From Robiginitomaculum sp. (GTDB lineage Bacteria > Pseudomonadota > Alphaproteobacteria > Caulobacterales > Maricaulaceae): a stretch of 16,856 nt of DNA. Made by a program: the position numbers and the translations under genes. The notes under the pieces are model-generated. The model was given only the letters and a program-made list of their open reading frames with translations. It did not search any database and was not told the origin of the DNA. Shown here piece after piece: positions 1-7,761 of the stretch. The DNA is taken from contig JALSYJ010000075.1 in NCBI GenBank assembly GCA_027071965.1, positions 1-16,856 on the forward strand, read 5' to 3'. Position 1 is the stretch's first letter, and each line of letters begins with the position of its first letter.

Positions 1-203
1 CAATTTGATTGCCGAATCGGCGGCGCACAATAAGCCGCCAGACTAACAGCTACATCCGGTTTCTCATAGGTGTATCAAGGGATCAATTTGGGCATCAGCC
101 TTCATATCACCATGCTCAGAGTGTTTTGCCAATTGGCGCAATTTGGCCTAATATCCATACCACAGGCAACCAGCCGCCAGATCAGCAGACCTTAAAACAG
201 AGT
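1..203. other. Unassigned region downstream of ssb
   Basis: No gene can be supported here. Plus-strand frame 2 is open from the left edge to a TAA at 44-46 and would end NLIAESAAHNKPPD, so these may be the last codons of a gene entering from the left and converging on ssb, but 14 residues are too few to identify. A 6-bp inverted repeat (GGCGGC at 19-24, GCCGCC at 34-39) lies in that stretch without a T-run. The rest, 47-203, has stops in all frames or only short frames running antisense into ssb. Confidence 0.3.
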
Positions 204-662
204 CTAAAACGGCACTTCATCATCCATATCATAATCTTTTGCCGGGGCTGAACTTTGATCTGGTTTGGAACTGGCATAACCACCGGAGGCGGCACCATAC
301 CCGCCGCTGTCACCCCTGCTGTCAAGCATTTGCAACTCGCCCTTGTATTTTTGCAAAACAATTTCAGTGGTGCGCACTTCCTGACCGTCGCGATTGGTAT
401 ATTTGCGAGTCTGCAACGAGCCTTCAATGTAAACTTTTGAGCCTTTTTTTAAGTAACGCTCCGCAATACCTGCCAAATGATCGTTAAAAATCACGATATT
501 GTGCCATTCAGTTTTTTCGCGGCGCTCACCGGATTGCTTGTCCTTCCACGTTTCAGATGTGGCAATGGAAAATGTCACCATCCGGTCACCCGAAGGCATT
601 GATCTTGCTTCTGGGTCCCTACCCAGATTGCCAACTATGATTACTTTGTTTACTCCAGCCAT
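204..662 (-). CDS. ssb: Single-stranded DNA-binding protein SSB
   Basis: SSB coats single-stranded DNA as a tetramer during replication, recombination and repair, and recruits partners through its C-terminal tip. The 152-residue product starts MAGVNKVIIVGNLGRDPEAR, the classic opening of the OB fold, which fills about residues 4-108 and includes the conserved WHNIVIF segment. A glycine/serine-rich linker follows, and the protein ends in the acidic tip DMDDEVPF, complete and unmutated. The frame is open upstream to 761, but the ATG at 662 was chosen because the family N-terminus begins there and an AGGGGA ribosome-binding site lies about 5 bases before it. The gene is divergent from uvrA, a common arrangement in alphaproteobacteria, and the shared spacer carries a LexA box. 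Confidence 0.97.
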   Translation of the reverse strand: MAGVNKVIIVGNLGRDPEARSMPSGDRMVTFSIATSETWKDKQSGERREKTEWHNIVIFNDHLAGIAERYLKKGSKVYIEGSLQTRKYTNRDGQEVRTTEIVLQKYKGELQMLDSRGDSGGYGAASGGYASSKPDQSSAPAKDYDMDDEVPF

Positions 663-768
663 TTGGTTCCCCTGCTCGCTATTTGTGCCCCAAGAGGCAA
701 CTGATTCTCTTATAGTTTGGTCCGCTTCACAGGAATAGGCCAGCAATTTTACAATATGCATTGATATT

Positions 769-797
769 TTGCACGTTCCCTGTAGGTAGACTACAAA
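769..797 (+). promoter_or_regulatory. Putative uvrA promoter
   Basis: TTGCAC (769-774) and TACAAA (792-797) are separated by 17 bases and could be -35 and -10 boxes reading toward uvrA. The implied start near 804 would place the LexA box at 814-828 just downstream, where bound repressor would block transcription. A half match to the LexA box, GTTC-N7-GTAG (775-789), lies in the spacer. The boxes match the consensus only partly, so this is a tentative call. Confidence 0.35.
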
Positions 798-813
798 CTG
801 GACAATTTAGTTT

Positions 814-828
814 GTTCGCTTTATGTTC
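814..828 (+). promoter_or_regulatory. LexA (SOS) box, alphaproteobacterial type
   Basis: The sequence GTTCGCTTTATGTTC is an exact GTTC-N7-GTTC direct repeat, the established LexA operator of alphaproteobacteria. It sits in the spacer between the divergent ssb and uvrA genes, with 26 bases between its end and the uvrA ATG. Both neighbours are SOS genes in many bacteria, which makes a chance match unlikely. Control of uvrA is the stronger inference; control of ssb depends on where its promoter lies. Confidence 0.82.
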
Positions 829-854
829 CGTTTGTCAAGTGAGTCGAGGGATTT

Positions 855-3710
855 ATGACATCCAGATTAAAGGTCATCAAAATTGTCGGAGCCAAAGAGC
901 ACAATCTGCGTAATATTGATGTAGATATCCCCAGAGACAAATTGGTAGTTATCACTGGCCTGTCTGGCTCGGGCAAATCCTCATTGGCATTTGATACCAT
1001 CTATGCTGAAGGGCAGCGGCGCTATGTAGAAAGCCTTTCGGCCTATGCCCGGCAATTCCTTGAATTAATGTCAAAACCTGATGTGGAGCGTATTGAAGGT
1101 CTGTCCCCGGCAATTTCCATTGAGCAGAAAACCACCTCACGCAACCCCAGGTCAACAGTGGGCACGGTAACCGAAGTCTATGATTACATGCGTTTATTGT
1201 GGGCACGTATAGGGGTGCCGTTTTCTCCGGCAACGGGCCAACCAATTACCAGCCAGACCATCAGCCACATGGTTGATATTCTGATGGCATTGCCAGAGAA
1301 TACAAGATTATATCTATTGGCTCCAATCGTGCGCGGGCGCAAAGGCGAGTACAAAAAGGACATTGCCGAATTGATGAAGCAAGGGTTCTTGCGCCTGAAA
1401 GTCAATGGCGAGTTCTGTGCCATTGAAGACTTTCCTGATCTTGATAAAAAATACAAGCACACAATTGACGTAGTGGTCGACAGACTTGTCATTCGAGACG
1501 GATTGGAAAACCGGCTGGCTGATAGTCTTGAAACAGCACTGAAGCTGACTGATGGATTGGCAATGGCAGAATTTGCCGATGGCACCGATAAAGACCCCTT
1601 GATGTTTTCAGAAAAATTTGCCTGTCCGGTTTCAGGGTTCACCATCCCGGAGATTGAGCCAAGACTGTTCTCATTTAACAATCCTCATGGTGCCTGTCCG
1701 ACCTGTGACGGCCTGGGAATGACGTCCAAATTCGATGCGGGCCTGGTAGTACCAGATAGCGAGTTGTCATTGCAAAGCGGTGCCATAAAGCCATGGTCAA
1801 GCGGCTCATCACGCATGTACCGGCAAACCCTTGAAAGCCTTGCTGGCCATTATGGCGCCAGCATGACTGCCCCATGGCATGATCTATCAGAAGATTTTCA
1901 GAACAAAATTTTATACGGCACTGGCGAGGAAGTCCTGCGATTTGTCTATAGCGAAGGCAAACGAAAATTTGAAACCGAGAAAACATTTGAGGGCGTATTG
2001 CCTAACCTGCAACGACGCTGGCGCGAAACTGACAGCAATTGGGTACGCGAGGAATTAGGTAAATATCAATCAGCAGCTCCCTGCGAGGCCTGCTGTGGTA
2101 AGCGGTTAAAACCGCAAAGCCTTGCGGTAAAGCTGGGCGGACTTGATATTTCTGAAGTAACTTCCCTTTCCATTCGACAGGCCGGCATCTGGTTCAAGGA
2201 ATTGGGTGCACAACTTAGTAACCAGCAACGAGAAATCGGCTCGCGGGTTATGAAAGAAATTCAAGACAGATTGTCTTTCCTGAACGATGTTGGACTGGAT
2301 TATTTATCACTATCACGCAATTCCGGCACGCTTTCAGGTGGCGAGAGTCAGCGCATCCGTCTGGCCAGCCAGATAGGTTCTGGCTTAACCGGGGTGCTTT
2401 ATGTGCTGGATGAGCCAAGCATTGGCCTGCATCAACGCGACAATGCGCGCCTGCTGGATACCTTGCGTAATCTTCGGGATTTGGGCAATTCGGTATTGGT
2501 AGTAGAACATGATGAAGAGGCAATTCTGGCCGCTGACCATGTAATTGATATGGGGCCATTGGCTGGTATTCATGGTGGTGACGTCGTCGCCCAAGGCACG
2601 CCAGCACAAATTTGCAAGAACAGGAAAAGCCTGACCGGGCAGTATTTATCCGGAAAAAAACAGGTGCCAATTCCCAAAAACCGGCGAGAAGCAAACCCAA
2701 GGCGTATCTTGCGCATTGAGGGAGCTTCGGGGAACAATCTTAAAAACGTTACCGCAGAATTTCCCCTTGGTCTGTTTGTTTGCGTGACGGGTGTATCTGG
2801 CGGCGGCAAGTCCACTTTGACCAATGAAACCTTATACAAGGGCGTGATGCGCAAATTACACGGCAGTGTCAAAGCCCCAATGCCCCATGAGTTTCTTGAT
2901 GGTGTCGAGCATCTGGACAAGGTTATTGATATTGACCAATCCCCTATTGGACGCACCCCGCGCTCAAATCCGGCAACTTATACCGGAGCATTCACCCCGA
3001 TAAGGGACTGGTTTGCAGGCCTGCCCGAAGCCAAAGCCAGAGGCTATACGCCGGGCCGGTTTTCATTCAATGTCAAGGGCGGGCGCTGCGAAGCCTGCCG
3101 GGGGGATGGGGTGCTGAAAATTGAAATGCACTTCTTGCCTGATGTTTATGTGCAGTGTGATACTTGCCATGGCAAACGCTATAATCGCGAAACATTACAA
3201 ATCCGGTTCCGGGGCAAATCCATATCTGATGTATTGGAAATGACCGTGGACGAAGCTGCAGACTTCTTCAAGGCTGTGCCGTCTATCCGGGACAAAATGA
3301 CCACCTTGCAACGGGTTGGACTTGGTTATGTACATGTGGGACAGCGCGCAACCACCCTGTCAGGCGGTGAGGCACAACGGGTGAAACTGTCTCGAGAACT
3401 ATCCAAACGGGCCACCGGGCGCACACTTTATATTTTGGACGAACCAACCACGGGACTACACTTTGAGGATGTGCGCAAATTGCTGGAGGTCTTGCAGGAG
3501 CTGGTAGATACAGGAAACACTGTAATTGTAATCGAGCACAATTTGGACGTAATCAAACAGGCGGACTGGATAATTGATCTTGGCCCCGAAGGCGGTGATG
3601 GTGGTGGGGAAATTGTTGCAGATGGCACGCCCGAAGAAGTGGCAAAGTGTGAACAAAGCTGGACTGGCAAATACCTAAAGCCCCTGCTCGATCCTGCATC
3701 AGCCCTTTAG
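855..3710 (+). CDS. uvrA: Excinuclease ABC subunit A (UvrA)
   Basis: UvrA is the damage-sensing ATPase of nucleotide excision repair; it loads UvrB at bulky lesions. At 951 residues it is full length. Two ABC ATPase modules are visible: Walker A GLSGSGKS (35-42), signature LSGGESQ (from 493) and Walker B VLDEP (517-521); then Walker A GVSGGGKS (646-653), signature LSGGEAQ (from 835) and ILDEP (860-864). The second zinc module has all four cysteines (745, 748, 768, 771). The first has C257, C281 and C284, but the usual CPxC pair reads CPVSG, so one ligand is missing; from memory this is typical of alphaproteobacterial UvrA. The ATG at 855 follows a GAGGG ribosome-binding site. The stop overlaps that of the convergent CPBP gene. 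An SOS box lies upstream. Confidence 0.98.
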   Translation: MTSRLKVIKIVGAKEHNLRNIDVDIPRDKLVVITGLSGSGKSSLAFDTIYAEGQRRYVESLSAYARQFLELMSKPDVERIEGLSPAISIEQKTTSRNPRSTVGTVTEVYDYMRLLWARIGVPFSPATGQPITSQTISHMVDILMALPENTRLYLLAPIVRGRKGEYKKDIAELMKQGFLRLKVNGEFCAIEDFPDLDKKYKHTIDVVVDRLVIRDGLENRLADSLETALKLTDGLAMAEFADGTDKDPLMFSEKFACPVSGFTIPEIEPRLFSFNNPHGACPTCDGLGMTSKFDAGLVVPDSELSLQSGAIKPWSSGSSRMYRQTLESLAGHYGASMTAPWHDLSEDFQNKILYGTGEEVLRFVYSEGKRKFETEKTFEGVLPNLQRRWRETDSNWVREELGKYQSAAPCEACCGKRLKPQSLAVKLGGLDISEVTSLSIRQAGIWFKELGAQLSNQQREIGSRVMKEIQDRLSFLNDVGLDYLSLSRNSGTLSGGESQRIRLASQIGSGLTGVLYVLDEPSIGLHQRDNARLLDTLRNLRDLGNSVLVVEHDEEAILAADHVIDMGPLAGIHGGDVVAQGTPAQICKNRKSLTGQYLSGKKQVPIPKNRREANPRRILRIEGASGNNLKNVTAEFPLGLFVCVTGVSGGGKSTLTNETLYKGVMRKLHGSVKAPMPHEFLDGVEHLDKVIDIDQSPIGRTPRSNPATYTGAFTPIRDWFAGLPEAKARGYTPGRFSFNVKGGRCEACRGDGVLKIEMHFLPDVYVQCDTCHGKRYNRETLQIRFRGKSISDVLEMTVDEAADFFKAVPSIRDKMTTLQRVGLGYVHVGQRATTLSGGEAQRVKLSRELSKRATGRTLYILDEPTTGLHFEDVRKLLEVLQELVDTGNTVIVIEHNLDVIKQADWIIDLGPEGGDGGGEIVADGTPEEVAKCEQSWTGKYLKPLLDPASAL

Positions 3711-4708
3711 AGCTTTTCTGAAGATGTTTCTGATTTTGGCAGGCCAAATCGCCAAAACAAAAACCCCGATACCAGAACAGATAAAACAAGTTGCACCACC
3801 AGTGCCGGCGTCAAATCCTGCACGCTGGTGCTTTTGGAAAATGCCTGTGACAAGGCTTCCATAACTTCTTTTGCTTCCTCACTTTGCAAAATTGCGATCA
3901 TGGAAAATACAACTGCAAAAAAATTAAATGAGGAATGAAAACCGGCTGCACCCATGATCGAACGATCACGAATACTGAACAGACCAAACATGATCCCCAT
4001 AAAAAACATTGCGCCAATGGCAATGCTTCCAATAAGAAGCTGTTTTGAAGAAATAGCCAGTCCGTCATTGAAAAAATAATGTATATGCAAAGAGGCAAAG
4101 AGGAATGAGGACATAATCAGCCCAAACACAATTCCCCTTTTAGCTGCCAGTGCACCAAGCAACCATCCCCGGCAAAACAGCTCTTCTGATGCACCTTGCA
4201 CAGCAAATAATACGGCCAGTACCACGACCATCATCCAAAACTTGCTGCCGCCCAGATTATCCCAGCCCGATAACAGGTTTATTAGTTTCTCGGATGTGGT
4301 GCCAAAGGAAAAAATCTCCTGCGCACCAATTACAAGCAAAACCAGTGACAATACGAACAAAAGTCCGCCCACAAGCCCGATACCATATTGCCGCCAGCCA
4401 GTTGCGTCAGATCTAACCCCCAAATCAGCCAGATTCTTTCGCTCTGCGCCCACGCTCCACAGCAAAACCAGAAAAATCATGGCCAGAGATGACAGAAAAA
4501 CCGTAACAATTATGGTAAGAGCCGAAAAAACCCCAATATCAATATGTGTATCGCTTATCCAGAATAGTAACTGGTTCGAAAAGGCAACAATTACCAGAGA
4601 AAAAATAGCCGCAGCCTGCGCCGCAAACCAGATAGCAACCATAATTAAAAATATCTTCCATACTGGCAGATATTTAACCCGGCCAAGATCAGTAAATGGA
4701 TATTTCAA
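3707..4708 (-). CDS. CPBP family intramembrane metalloprotease (copy 2 of the module)
   Basis: The 333-residue, strongly hydrophobic protein carries the three CPBP (Abi, CAAX-protease-like) motifs: EELFCR with E175, E176 and R180; FASLH with F204 and H208; and HSSFN with H258 and N262. In this family the glutamates and histidines form the active site inside the membrane. Roughly eight membrane segments can be seen. Known relatives include eukaryotic Rce1 and bacterial proteins linked to peptide maturation or immunity, but the substrate here cannot be predicted. The start is a TTG at 4708 whose bases overlap the TGA of the preceding gene (TTGA), which suggests translational coupling; no strong ribosome-binding site is present, and an internal ATG at codon 23 is the alternative. 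The stop overlaps the uvrA stop. It ends the four-gene minus-strand run from 7540. Confidence 0.88.
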   Translation of the reverse strand: MKYPFTDLGRVKYLPVWKIFLIMVAIWFAAQAAAIFSLVIVAFSNQLLFWISDTHIDIGVFSALTIIVTVFLSSLAMIFLVLLWSVGAERKNLADLGVRSDATGWRQYGIGLVGGLLFVLSLVLLVIGAQEIFSFGTTSEKLINLLSGWDNLGGSKFWMMVVVLAVLFAVQGASEELFCRGWLLGALAAKRGIVFGLIMSSFLFASLHIHYFFNDGLAISSKQLLIGSIAIGAMFFMGIMFGLFSIRDRSIMGAAGFHSSFNFFAVVFSMIAILQSEEAKEVMEALSQAFSKSTSVQDLTPALVVQLVLSVLVSGFLFWRFGLPKSETSSEKL

Positions 4709-5700
4709 GGCTCTGTTTTAACTGTTGCTTCGTGTGCCGGAGCCGCATTATTTGTTGGTGGCTCTGCAGAGTTTTTTGCTTTCCACTTTAGGAAATAGGC
4801 CGCAATACCATGATATGAGATATAAGACCAATATTCCCAAATCGTACTTAAAACAAACAGGCTAATCAGAGGAACAACTGCCAATTTTATAATGAGTTGC
4901 AAATCTTCTGCACCAGGTGAAAAACCAATCTGACTAACACCAACAACAATAAAGGGTGCTGAGATAAAGGCTACGGCCATAAGCATTATCAGACCTACAA
5001 CCATAACCACTAAATAAAGTAATAAATAACTGCCCAGCAATTTCCAAAAATGACCTCTGGTTGCTGAAAATGATTCAAAAATGCGTATTTCACTATCGCG
5101 CACCGATAGGGCCGGAGCTATAGACAGCTTGACACCAAGCCAGAATAACGCCGCCATTACACCAATAATGGCAGTTACAACAACCAAAACAGTCAGGGCG
5201 ACATTGGGGCCATCGCCATTATCAGTTGCAAAAACCACCGCAGTAATTGCGGCCACCACCGGGATCAGGAGCAAAAACATAAAAATCAGGAAAATTCCAT
5301 ATATGGCAATATAGACCACCAGAAGGTTTAAGGCTGCCTTGCCATAGCCAAGCCCCAGCCATGAACGGCGCACATCATCATTTAGCGTCCAGTGATAAAA
5401 ACTGGCCAAGATCATTAAAAAAATCGGCAAAAACAAAAGTCCGCCAAGGGTGGAAAAATTAGAAAGAAGCTCGACCTTTGACAAAAACTCAGGGTCTTGA
5501 AACGTCTTTTCATTCCAGATTTCAGTATTGGCGATAACTGATATTGCTTCTGCTGCAAAGGGGTAAATAGCCGAAAGCACAATAGCAAAGAATATCAGTT
5601 TGCTTAGCAGATATGCCATTGCCAGCCGCCAGAAATGACGGCTTTTCCTGTCATAACTGGTGGCAAAGAATATTGCATCTGAGACTGAGTACCTATTCAT
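4705..5700 (-). CDS. Multi-pass membrane protein of unknown function (copy 2 of the module)
   Basis: A 331-residue protein with about six hydrophobic segments and a polar, Pro/Ala/Glu-rich tail from about residue 305. The function is not recognised. The stretch around IRIFESFSATRGHFWK (205-220), just before a membrane helix, recalls the membrane domains associated with glycerophosphodiester phosphodiesterases, but no phosphodiesterase domain is present. The same segment occurs in the protein at 6662-7540 (KIRIFEAAAWTKGQGW), and a second shared pattern lies around residues 95-120 (Leu-Met, Tyr, Arg, then LGLGYG here; LGLGGLNLG there), so the two are probably paralogues. The ATG at 5700 overlaps the end of the upstream CPBP gene by 8 bases and the downstream CPBP start overlaps its stop, indicating one tightly coupled transcript. 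A role as partner or substrate adaptor of the CPBP protein is an inference from the alternating order only. Confidence 0.8.
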   Translation of the reverse strand: MNRYSVSDAIFFATSYDRKSRHFWRLAMAYLLSKLIFFAIVLSAIYPFAAEAISVIANTEIWNEKTFQDPEFLSKVELLSNFSTLGGLLFLPIFLMILASFYHWTLNDDVRRSWLGLGYGKAALNLLVVYIAIYGIFLIFMFLLLIPVVAAITAVVFATDNGDGPNVALTVLVVVTAIIGVMAALFWLGVKLSIAPALSVRDSEIRIFESFSATRGHFWKLLGSYLLLYLVVMVVGLIMLMAVAFISAPFIVVGVSQIGFSPGAEDLQLIIKLAVVPLISLFVLSTIWEYWSYISYHGIAAYFLKWKAKNSAEPPTNNAAPAHEATVKTEP

Positions 5701-6637
5701 GATGCGCTCTCCCCAAAGCCTTTGGTGTTTTTTTACCCGACCATAACCAGACTAGAGCAATAGCCAGCAAAAGTACAATGCTTACCATTAAGCTACCCTC
5801 AGGGCCAAAACTTCCCCCCGTTATCCAATTGGCGACTTCCGGCTGTTGCTCCAGATTGGCCAATAGTGAATTTACATCAATTTTTATGCCGCTGACATTT
5901 AAGCCAAAGCCAATGCTCATGATCCAGTTCCACGAGGCATGAGCCGCACAAACACCAAGTAAAGATCGCTCTTTTAAGGCAAATAGGGCAAAGAACACAC
6001 CCACAAGAACAATATTGGCAATGGCAATCCAGTTCACATGCGGCCATTCATTAGGCAGATGCAGCACAGCAAAAAATGATGACGTCACCCCGACCGCCAA
6101 TGGCAAGCCCCATCTGGAAGCTATTGCCGACATCATCCAGCCACGCACTAATACTTCTTCGGTGCCACCTTGTATGATAAAGCCGAACAGGAATACCACA
6201 ATAATCAGTAATGCCGCCGGATTTGCAAAAGCAGAAAACCAGCCTGTAACGCTATAACCACCAAATACAGCAATCAATGCAATTGCCGTGATATTCATTA
6301 GCAGCCCAATAGCAAAGCCTCTGCAATATCGCATCCATGCCTTTTCAAAACGCCAGCCAATGCTTTGCAATGATCTATTTTCCGCCAATCTCACCCAGGC
6401 AAGCACCACAAGCAAGGTCAGACCAAAGCTAACAAACAGGGTGAAAATCAATGACTTTGTGGATCGTGCGCCTATATCCTCGGCTAAAACACCGGCAAAC
6501 CCTGCTAAAAGCAATGAAAATGTTTGCGCAACGCCAAGCAGAACCACCCCGATAACCGGCACTAACAGGGTATAAACGGGATGCAGCTGCGCCTTTTGAT
6601 CAATAGCGCCAAAAATCTGCGCCTTATACTCAGCCAC
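5693..6637 (-). CDS. CPBP family intramembrane metalloprotease (copy 1 of the module)
   Basis: A second CPBP protein, 314 residues from the chosen start. The motifs are EEVLVR (E160, E161, R165), FAVLH (F189, H193) and HASWN (H233, N237), so the expected catalytic residues are all present. The N-terminal half has two or three hydrophobic helices, and a last helix (VSIVLLLAIALVWLW) precedes a short basic tail. The frame is open to a TTG at 6658, only 3 bases after the previous stop, but no ribosome-binding site precedes that codon. The GTG at 6637 follows TGGGGGC at suitable spacing and was preferred; the difference is seven residues. It shares the order EExxxRGW, SSF-FA-LH, and a Lys/Arg-rich loop then H-xxx-N with the copy at 3707-4708, but overall similarity is modest, so a duplication, if real, is old. 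Confidence 0.87.
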   Translation of the reverse strand: MAEYKAQIFGAIDQKAQLHPVYTLLVPVIGVVLLGVAQTFSLLLAGFAGVLAEDIGARSTKSLIFTLFVSFGLTLLVVLAWVRLAENRSLQSIGWRFEKAWMRYCRGFAIGLLMNITAIALIAVFGGYSVTGWFSAFANPAALLIIVVFLFGFIIQGGTEEVLVRGWMMSAIASRWGLPLAVGVTSSFFAVLHLPNEWPHVNWIAIANIVLVGVFFALFALKERSLLGVCAAHASWNWIMSIGFGLNVSGIKIDVNSLLANLEQQPEVANWITGGSFGPEGSLMVSIVLLLAIALVWLWSGKKTPKALGRAHHE

Positions 6638-6661
6638 CGCTATGCCCCCACAGATCAAAAA

Positions 6662-7540
6662 TCAAGAAGGGCGCAAGCCCCGGTATAAAGCGCTAAACAA
6701 CCCAACCCTGATCGAGGCCAAAGCTGGAACCAGAAGCAATCCAAGAATATTCCAGTGAAAATTATCGCGCATGCGCTGTATATTTGCCGCGGTAACACTG
6801 GCATCAATGTTTTCCTCACGCATTACTGCGGGCAAACTCTCAATTATCGCCAGTCCCGATGCAATAAATCCCGGAAGCAACAAGATATAAACCGGCGAAA
6901 AAGCAATCAGCGAAGCCACAACAATTCTCCAGCCCTGCCCCTTTGTCCATGCTGCCGCCTCAAAAATCCGTATTTTCTTTTCTGCCAATGCGGCCGGGAA
7001 TGCCGGAGCAAAGCGCGAGAACAAATAAAAAATGACCAGCCAGACAAATGCAGCCCCACCAGCCAGCGCAAACCATAATTTATTGCCTTCTTGCGTATAG
7101 ATAAGATCGGGATTGTCCTTGAGCAATTCCGGATCAATCCCCGATGCCAAAATTGGTGATAAGGCAAACATTACCAAAATCGAGACTACTACTGCCACCA
7201 GCGCCGCAATGATTGATATTAAAACCGCTGCCGCTAATAAACGGTATTCGTCGCCGCCCAGATTCAATCCACCCAATCCCAACCTGGGCAAGCCCAGAGA
7301 TATTCGATACAAGGCCGCAGTCATCATCAAAAACAACAGCCATGAAAATACGGTAAGAAGAGAGCCAAATACGGCCAGCGGGTTTTCAGCACCCACGAAT
7401 AAATTTATCCAGCCGCCCAGTATTGCGGTGAAAATAAATGGCGCACCCAGCCAATAGCTTTGCTTCCAGTTACGGACAAAAAATACCCAACCTGAAAAAA
7501 CACATTGTAATACCGGCACATTCGATTGTGATTGTTGCAT
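6662..7540 (-). CDS. Multi-pass membrane protein of unknown function (copy 1 of the module)
   Basis: First gene of the four-gene minus-strand run; 292 residues and about six membrane segments. The function is not recognised. Its segment KIRIFEAAAWTKGQGW (189-204), followed at once by a hydrophobic helix, matches in place and pattern IRIFESFSATRGHFW of the protein at 4705-5700, and both have LGLG-type sequence after a Tyr near residues 78-102. These features make the two proteins likely paralogues with a GlpQ-membrane-domain-like core. No extracytoplasmic enzyme domain is fused; the loop at about 132-157 is polar. The ATG at 7540 is preceded only by weak purine runs (AGAG, AAGA). Its TGA lies 24 bases before the GTG of the next gene. 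Confidence 0.8.
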   Translation of the reverse strand: MQQSQSNVPVLQCVFSGWVFFVRNWKQSYWLGAPFIFTAILGGWINLFVGAENPLAVFGSLLTVFSWLLFLMMTAALYRISLGLPRLGLGGLNLGGDEYRLLAAAVLISIIAALVAVVVSILVMFALSPILASGIDPELLKDNPDLIYTQEGNKLWFALAGGAAFVWLVIFYLFSRFAPAFPAALAEKKIRIFEAAAWTKGQGWRIVVASLIAFSPVYILLLPGFIASGLAIIESLPAVMREENIDASVTAANIQRMRDNFHWNILGLLLVPALASIRVGLFSALYRGLRPS

Positions 7541-7749
7541 TTATCTTGCTCTTTGTTCAAAACACGGGTGACGCAAAAGCGGGATCAGAACCTAACCTTT
7601 CATTTGAAGCCGTAAAGCCTTATTCGGCAAAACTACTGAACAAGATGGCCCGATTGCAGCCTTTTATACGCACTGCTAAGGATCTGCCCGATGGCAATCA
7701 GTGTGTAGTTATGGTTTTTATCTTTTTCAAGCAAAATGGATGGAATTGA
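7528..7749 (+). pseudogene. Possible remnant of a small exported TonB-C-like protein
   Basis: The plus strand is open here with a protein-like pattern: a hydrophobic stretch VIVAFILLFVQNTGDAKA resembling a signal peptide, then a segment around KLLNKMARLQPF and a strand-like stretch CVVMVFIFFKQNG. The last two recall the helix-strand order and the 'DG/NG' turn of TonB C-terminal domains, but the frame stops at the turn. The GTG at 7528 lies inside the start of the divergent gene at 7540, has no clear ribosome-binding site, and lacks basic residues ahead of the hydrophobic run. It converges on the TPR/TonB-C gene ending at 7762. It may be a decayed gene, a genuine 73-residue protein, or chance. 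Confidence 0.22.
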
Positions 7750-7761
7750 TGGATCCTGATA

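Noticed and set aside
128..137. Perfect palindrome GCCAATTGGC
   Set aside because: Ten bases, single copy, not beside a promoter or gene start; expected by chance at this scale.
663..761. N-terminal extension of ssb to codon 761
   Set aside because: The extra 33 residues do not resemble SSB, and the family start with its ribosome-binding site is at 662.
1184..1681. 165-residue minus-strand frame inside uvrA
   Set aside because: Antisense shadow; Ser/Asn-rich with no domain or ribosome-binding site.
4705..7540. Reading the CPBP cluster as a bacteriocin immunity or maturation locus
   Set aside because: No precursor peptide with a leader, no ABC exporter and no modification enzyme is adjacent; CPBP membership alone does not justify it.
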